Origin: Hermatobates lingyangjiaoensis
Taxonomy: Eukaryota; Arthropoda; Insecta; Hemiptera; Hermatobatidae
Reading direction: 5' to 3'
Assembly: GCA_026182355.1 (NCBI GenBank)
Contig: JAPFBL010000105.1
Span: 62,001-126,000 of the forward strand
Length of the DNA stretch: 64,000 bases
A program made the translations under genes and the position numbers. A model generated the notes under the pieces. That model did not search any database and had not been told where the DNA came from. It was given only the letters and a program-made list of their open reading frames with translations. This document shows, in pieces, positions 58,680 through 64,000 of the stretch (position 1 is the stretch's first letter; every line of letters starts with the position of its first letter).

Positions 58680-58985
58680 TTATAATAATCTGTTCGTTAA
58701 TCCTATGGGGTGAGTGGCCTCTCGGCCTGAGTTAGTACCTGTAAGTGTTTTTGGATGCCCTTGATGTGAATAACAGAGCTTTAAAATTTGGCTACTATAT
58801 TCGACTTGAATATTTAGGCATGGCTTCAGTTTTTGAATTAATATAGCCTCTAAAATTCTCAGTTTATGGTTTTTACTTTTTTTTTTTTTTATAACTTTAG
58901 TATTTGTAACCAGCAAATCTCTCGGGTCAATTTAACGTTGTCTTTATTTTGAATATGATTTTTGAGTGCTTCGGTATATATATAT
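58680..58985 (-). pseudogene. Second GIY-YIG-type PLE C-terminus
   Basis: The minus strand reads ALKNHIQNKDNVKLTREI, a frameshift, then VTNTKVIKKKKSKNHKLRIL and EAILIQKLKPCLNIQ, with a tail ending at 58682. RILEAILIQKLKPCLN is the typical end of GIY-YIG endonucleases attached to reverse transcriptases. It differs from the 17856 fragment, so a second element family is present. Confidence 0.6.
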
Positions 58986-59339
58986 ATATATATTCACCAT
59001 ACGTTAACCTTTGAAGTTGACTTATAATAAATTTGACCTAAGATGTTTTTGGGATCAACCTCAATCAACATTAAAATTTCATAAAGATTAGTTAATCCAC
59101 TTTGAAAATAATAGTACTTGTAAAAACTTTTATATGCGTAGTTAAACGCATATGAAAATGTTACATTTTGGATGTAAAACTAATTTTGTATTGGTTTTTA
59201 GATGTTTTGCTGAATTCACTTTGCGGTACTTTTACCCATTAATTTAATATATCATTACTCAGGAAGAACGTGTTTGCCACGCTTAGTTAAAAGATAAAAT
59301 AAATCCAGCTGTTTAAAATGATGAGTGATTTTGAAACGT

Positions 59340-59640
59340 TTATGAGGACGTTAGGAAGATAACGGGCGGGTTACTGGTTAGATTAAGACGTGACATGGGA
59401 ATTAGTCGGTCCACTAGGGACGCTGGCTTCATCCAAAAAGTGCAAATTGTGAGCAGAAGAGAGAAGGTCGGCCACGCGATAAGCAGCGTCTAATCACCAT
59501 TAGTCACCGGCAGAGGCCTATCGGAGTAGGCGGAGGACTGTCTTCCCCTGCCGAGTTCAGACTGCAGAGGTTGTGTAACGTTTAGTCAGGCACTGTTTTG
59601 CCTGATACAGCCATCACTCTTGTCTAAGGGCGTCAATAGC
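59340..59640. other. GC-richer noncoding block
   Basis: Contains cggccacgcgataagcagcg and ggcagaggcctatcggagta. No long open frame was seen. Composition contrasts with the flanks; it may be a conserved noncoding element or an old insertion. Confidence 0.2.
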
Positions 59641-60529
59641 CAGAAAAAAACAGCAAACAATTTACTCAGTCTCCCACCATAGCATATTTAATATAGTCAC
59701 ATTATTTTAAAAATCCGTCATACTTCGCGAATCGGTGTTGTAGCCGACCGAATTCAAACGTGGTACAACTTCAATAGAACTAATCGTAGTCCATGATTTC
59801 TAGATACAAATACCTATCAAATATCATAAAGTTCCTTCTTATATATCTTTTCAATACATAATTGAAAACATCATATTACAAAGTAATATTTTTTTGTAAC
59901 TACGTTTACAAAGAAAAACGTAGGTTATATAAAAACTGCAAATTTGAAAAAAAAATTATGAAGATTATTTTACGAAAGAAAATGAACTACTTAAACAATT
60001 TACCTCTCCTAAAAAATGATGGATTTTAAGGTACACTTCAATGATTCATTAAAAAACAGGACAAATATATTTCCTCTGACAGCATTCTAATGAATCATAT
60101 TTTGTACTTGCAGATATCACTTTTAGATATTTATCATTTGAATCATGCTAATATATCTAACCGAATTATATATCTAAGTAAAATAATATTTATCTTTATA
60201 TTCTTACCTAATACTGCTTGTTTGCATACCTACATATGTGTGCACAGTAAATCTATAAGTGAAATTGATAAATAATTTTCGAATACAAAACATTTCTGTT
60301 TTGTGTAAACCTAAAGTTTTTTCTATAGAATATACACAAAAAAGAGTGCAATGGTACATTATTTGTTTTCGGAAAATGTTTCTTTAATGCTAATCTACTT
60401 ACTATAAAACAAGCATATTTTATCAAAAAATAAACATAAAATTAATAATTAACAAAAGAAATGTGATAAAATTCCTATTACGGCAAAGGTCAATATATCT
60501 ATGGAAACTGAAAATTCAACTTAGAATAA

Positions 60530-60615
60530 TGTATCACTTGCTTTACTTGTCAGATTCGTTTTCTTGGGAGAGACGGACAGACTGACATGGCTTCTTTTAT
60601 AATAGTATAGATTGA
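60530..60615 (+). repeat. Interspersed-repeat 3' end-like motif
   Basis: gagagacggacagactgaca then ttttataatagtatagatt resembles the end motif at 37365-37405 and at ends of other arthropod repeats. No matching left end was identified. Confidence 0.3.
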
Positions 60616-61404
60616 AATATGTTTTATATTTTTATTTCTCATGATTAAAATATTTATTGAGCTTGTTATAAAAGATTTCATTTGTTTTTGTTTTATCAGT
60701 CCATGTCACATATTACGTTCTCACTATATTTGTTTTGATGTGAACAGATCACATACTATACATATGCTCAGTAAAATAATCTGTGATATAGTTACCTCTC
60801 TGTTTCCTTTTACAATCAAATGTTTTAGTTCGATATCTACAATCACATTTTTGACTTAAATGTACTCTTGGATTAAATAATCTTAATTTTTCCAACTGCT
60901 ACATAACTATTTTTACAACTTTGAAGCATAATTGTGATTTTAAAATATTAAACGACATTTTTCCACGTTTTAAAAAACTTGAAGGTAATAAGCAGGATCA
61001 AAACAGTCATTATTTAGAGTTATAGCGATATTTTGGAAGTATGAATCTTGATATTATTATCTTGCACATATTTAAGGACTTTTTTTATTTCTAGAAAATA
61101 TACTTTTCCAAATACTTTTGTGAAGTATTTTTGGAGTATAATCTTGTAAAAATACTCCATGGTTTTGTATTTTTTTTTTGTTATATTTATTCTTGAGTGT
61201 CATATAAATGTTGGGGGTGTGAGGTCCGAGTGATATTTTTTTAGTGGTTGAAAGCCACTGAGTTAAAGAAATTTCTGTTCCATTTGTAATAGAGGTTGAT
61301 ACTGATGTAAGTTCCTTCCATGTGTGTTGAAAGCGGTAGAGGTAATGGAATAATGGGTTAAGAGCATAATGCATAAAGCTGGTTTGAAATTGAGAAAAGA
61401 AGTC

Positions 61405-61626
61405 CTAAAGAGGATAAGCGGGAAAGTTAAGTGATGGAATTATTGAGGTGATACTAGAAGGGAAGGTGTGAAAAGTCGGCGGGCTAGTGCCCCAATAGGA
61501 CTTGAAATCCATTAAGCCAGCAGGAGCCTGTGAATGGAGTCCATCAAAAGGGCCGTCTGATGATGATGAGCCCAAGGAAACAAAACGCTGACAAATCACC
61601 TTCTCCTCTAATTTGTTTTTCCTCAC
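61405..61626 (-). other. GC-richer open frame, possible exon
   Basis: A 73-codon minus frame with GSSSSDGPFDGLHSQAPAGL then MDFKSYWGTSPPTFH, ending FPAYPL and a stop. Composition and residue usage look protein-like (a Ser/Pro-rich tail), but splice signals are weak and no domain is recognised. Confidence 0.2.
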
Positions 61627-62130
61627 TTCACACCTGTGCTAGAGCCGCAAAAACTCCCCTTTTACAATGCATCCTCTCCTTCACCAATCTCCCCTATATA
61701 AATTAAATCTTTTCTTTCGATATAAGCAAAAACTCAAGTTAATAGAACCCATCCAGCCGCTTTTTGTACAACTGTCTCCATACTCATACATCAAAACTGT
61801 ATAACTTTTTCTTGGAACTCTACTTGATTATACAACGAGCTACTTGTTTTAACCTCCCTACACTCATATGACGATGCCTGAATCGTACATGATAACCACG
61901 ATTCCATTTATACAAAAAATTATGAATTAATATATATATATATATTATTATATATACAGTTAATTGACTTATAAGGCTAACTGACTTATATATTTATATA
62001 AATATAGGTGTGTTATCTAATCGAGATTGGATCATTTTTCTTACTTCAAAAATTAAACTCTCCTTGTCGATGTTTTGATTTTATTTAAAATTTAAATAAA
62101 TCTTATTTAAACTCTCTTAAGTTTGATTTG

Positions 62131-62275
62131 TATATATATAAGTATATGATGGCAGTAAGACTTCTCTCAAACATGTACTGTTAAAATTAGTAGCAGCTTC
62201 TGCATTAAACACTTTTTTGCTGAGGTATTCTAGTTTTCTGACTATTTTGCGGTGAGTCAAAGGTATTTTCTAGAA
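62131..62275 (-). pseudogene. PLE N-terminal coding fragment
   Basis: Not preserved from an ATG, but clear: RKIVRKLEYLSKKVFNAEAA, TNFNSTCLREVLLPSYTYIY, then (TA)n. It pairs with an inverted partial copy at 62477-62558. Confidence 0.65.
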
Positions 62276-62476
62276 GATTTCTGGTAAAGACATGAAGGTT
62301 TATGTGTGTTTCTTACTTAGGTTATAAGTTACTGACTTAAAATTATAAATTTTAAACAAGTAAAAACTTATTTACTCTAGTAATAGTGTTTCGTTTAATA
62401 TTATTAGTTTTACCGATATCAAAGTCTTTTAAATAGAGTTTAGTGTTTCACCTTATCTGCACCTTCATGCCTTTAC

Positions 62477-62558
62477 CTGAACTCCTCTGGAAAATACCTT
62501 TGACTTACCGGAAACTAGTTAGAAGACTAGAAAATTTGAGTAACAAAGTGGTCAATTG
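62477..62558 (+). pseudogene. Inverted partner PLE N-terminal fragment
   Basis: Reads PELLWKIPLTYRKLVRRLEN then LSNKVVN and a stop. The block accttcatgcctttacctga is mirrored at about 62275-62300, so the two fragments are arms of one head-to-head structure. Confidence 0.6.
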
Positions 62559-62647
62559 ATTACAGATAAAAAGGTTATTGTTAACGCAAAGATCGCTACA
62601 GATATTTTCCTTTACTTCTGGTATATAGGTTCTGGTATCTACCTGTT

Positions 62648-62830
62648 AAGTTGGCATAGATTGCAGTGACAGTCACATCAGTGCCATAACACACATAGGC
62701 CGATCATTGGCCCTTGTCATACAACACAATGAATATTCTACTACCTAATTGACAGTTGTACATTTTGCCTAACTCAAGTGTTTTGAGTTACTAACAAGTA
62801 CCTGACATCATACAGTTCGAAATAGTGCTT
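62648..62830 (-). mobile_element. SINE tail and partial body
   Basis: Tail block containing the counterpart of ggccgatcattggccctt, and a partial body; the head is missing. Confidence 0.68.
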
Positions 62831-63220
62831 ATATCATCAGGCTATGAATGCATATAACACATATTGAATTATACATTCTAACTAGCCTGGTTTATAAAAG
62901 AAACTGACATACGAATTCTACCAAGTAGTATACACATAGAGCATATGGTTTGTTTAATGTTCGAAATAGTAACAACATTGAAAATTCTTATTTAAAAATC
63001 GTGCATATGACGTCATTGAGCAACACACATGTATAATACATAAATGAACGTTACATTCCAAATATCCCGTTTATGTTAATGAATATAACGTATATAGTCA
63101 TTAAATATCAAACAAACTATCTTACAAACTCTACAACATGTGGATTTGTTTGCAAACTGTTTACACTATCAGCATAGATACTTTATGGTATACAATATAT
63201 ATTCTGTATATAATACTAGG

Positions 63221-63543
63221 ATGGGCAGGTTATGATGCAGACCCACACGGGAACATACAAAGGTCAAACATTAGCCGTTTGTGATACCACACAAACAAGA
63301 TTGATTCTACATTAGGGGTCTTATATTTTTCCTAACTCAAGTATATTTATAGTAGGGATCTTTCACGAGTACCTGACATCGTACAGGCTCAGGAACGACG
63401 GTTTAACGTCTTCTACAAGGGACGACCTGCTCAGATTTATTACCCCCCGTAAGATTAAAACGAGGGCAAGAGTGAGAATCCAACCTCTGATCTACTAGTT
63501 CAGAGGCGAGCATGACAACCATCTGATCTAACCTGACAACCTA
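63221..63543 (-). mobile_element. Near full-length tRNA-derived SINE
   Basis: Minus-strand head aggttagatcagatggttgt near 63540; body and tail reach tgcatcataacctgcccatc. It is followed on the right by a (TA)n run at 63552-63573. Confidence 0.85.
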
Positions 63544-63715
63544 TTTCGTATATATATATATATATATATATATAAATATGTAATCTGTAAGTCTTCTCCC
63601 TAACCTATTGCCAAAAATTCTATTGTATTTTCTTATTTGTTACTTTTTGTACTTTTTATGTATGTTTAATTTTTTATTCATTGTATTATTTCTTATATTT
63701 CCTCTGTTTTATAGA

Positions 63716-63830
63716 CCTATCAAAAAGGTTTTTAATAAAAACGTTGACAATAAAGAACTGACCGAGTCCTGATAAACTTTTATTTTGTTTCTACTTCACG
63801 GATGATACTTTTATCACGATTATATATATA
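63716..63830 (+). repeat. G-deleted hammerhead-like motif with downstream tail
   Basis: CCTATCAAAAAGGTTTTTAA, then aaaacgttgacaataaagaa, then ctgaccgagtcctgataaac and gtttctacttcacgg...gatacttttatca before (TA)n. The tail block also occurs at 40445-40520 and 49620-49680. Confidence 0.5.
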
Positions 63831-63832
63831 TA

Positions 63833-64000
63833 ATCAACAGGAAAACGATCCACAAAGGACAACAAACGATTCACATAAAACTATAGACACCGAATAAAGA
63901 TACGAACACACTTACAGTCTCTAATTTTTTGTTGAACCTTCATCAGGAGAGTTGAGATAGGGACACTTACAAAGTGACGGTTGGAGACCAATAGTGTTAT
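63833..64000 (+). repeat. Left arm of a foldback cut by the window edge
   Basis: aatcaacaggaaaacgatcc, tacagtctctaattttttgt, tgaaccttcatcaggagagt matches the attagagac subfamily at 23840-23975. The right arm would lie beyond 64000. Confidence 0.6.

Overview
This is an AT-rich animal nuclear window. It contains one well-supported spliced gene near the left end, a few uncertain exon-like segments, and a very dense load of decayed mobile elements. Introns with GT/AG ends, tRNA-derived SINEs, a non-LTR retrotransposon with an RNase H domain, Penelope-like elements (PLEs) with GIY-YIG endonuclease remnants and many (TA)n arrays all point to a metazoan. An arthropod, perhaps a chelicerate, fits the repeat style, but the sequence alone does not prove a lineage.

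Layout. At 718-6727 (minus) a gene can be assembled from five exons whose splice sites and reading phases agree, giving about 291 residues: a charged helical body with a lysine-rich C-terminal tail. I do not recognise the family. At 8068-8449 (plus) there is a candidate terminal exon of an unknown protein. Three SINE copies lie in a row at 8644-9441, and others are scattered on both strands to 63543. From about 14 kb to the right edge the sequence is dominated by foldback structures flanked by (TA)n. Their arms carry hammerhead-ribozyme-like cores (CTGANGA, short hairpin, GAAA). At 17791-18560 such a core lies directly downstream of a recognisable PLE GIY-YIG endonuclease remnant, which ties the core family to PLEs. 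At least seven fragments of PLE N-terminal coding sequence occur (23-63 kb), most of them ending at or just after a conserved LLPxYTN-like motif where a (TA)n array begins. A second GIY-YIG-type C-terminus lies at 58680-58985.

Other landmarks are a clean tandem array of ten 80-bp units (33571-34370), a 1-kb LINE fragment with RT tail, RNase H and C-terminal Cys/His region (47850-48896), a 272-bp terminal-inverted-repeat element (53955-54226), a GC-rich CpG-dense island (50640-50870) and two TATA/initiator-like promoter candidates (39196 and 49305).

The most interesting signal is the population of hammerhead-like cores: about 18 copies keep all the core bases on one strand or the other, in several subfamilies, usually as head-to-head pairs around microsatellites. 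Cleavage competence, stems I and III and the cut site cannot be settled by eye. No intact mobile-element ORF was seen, so these copies look non-autonomous or dead.
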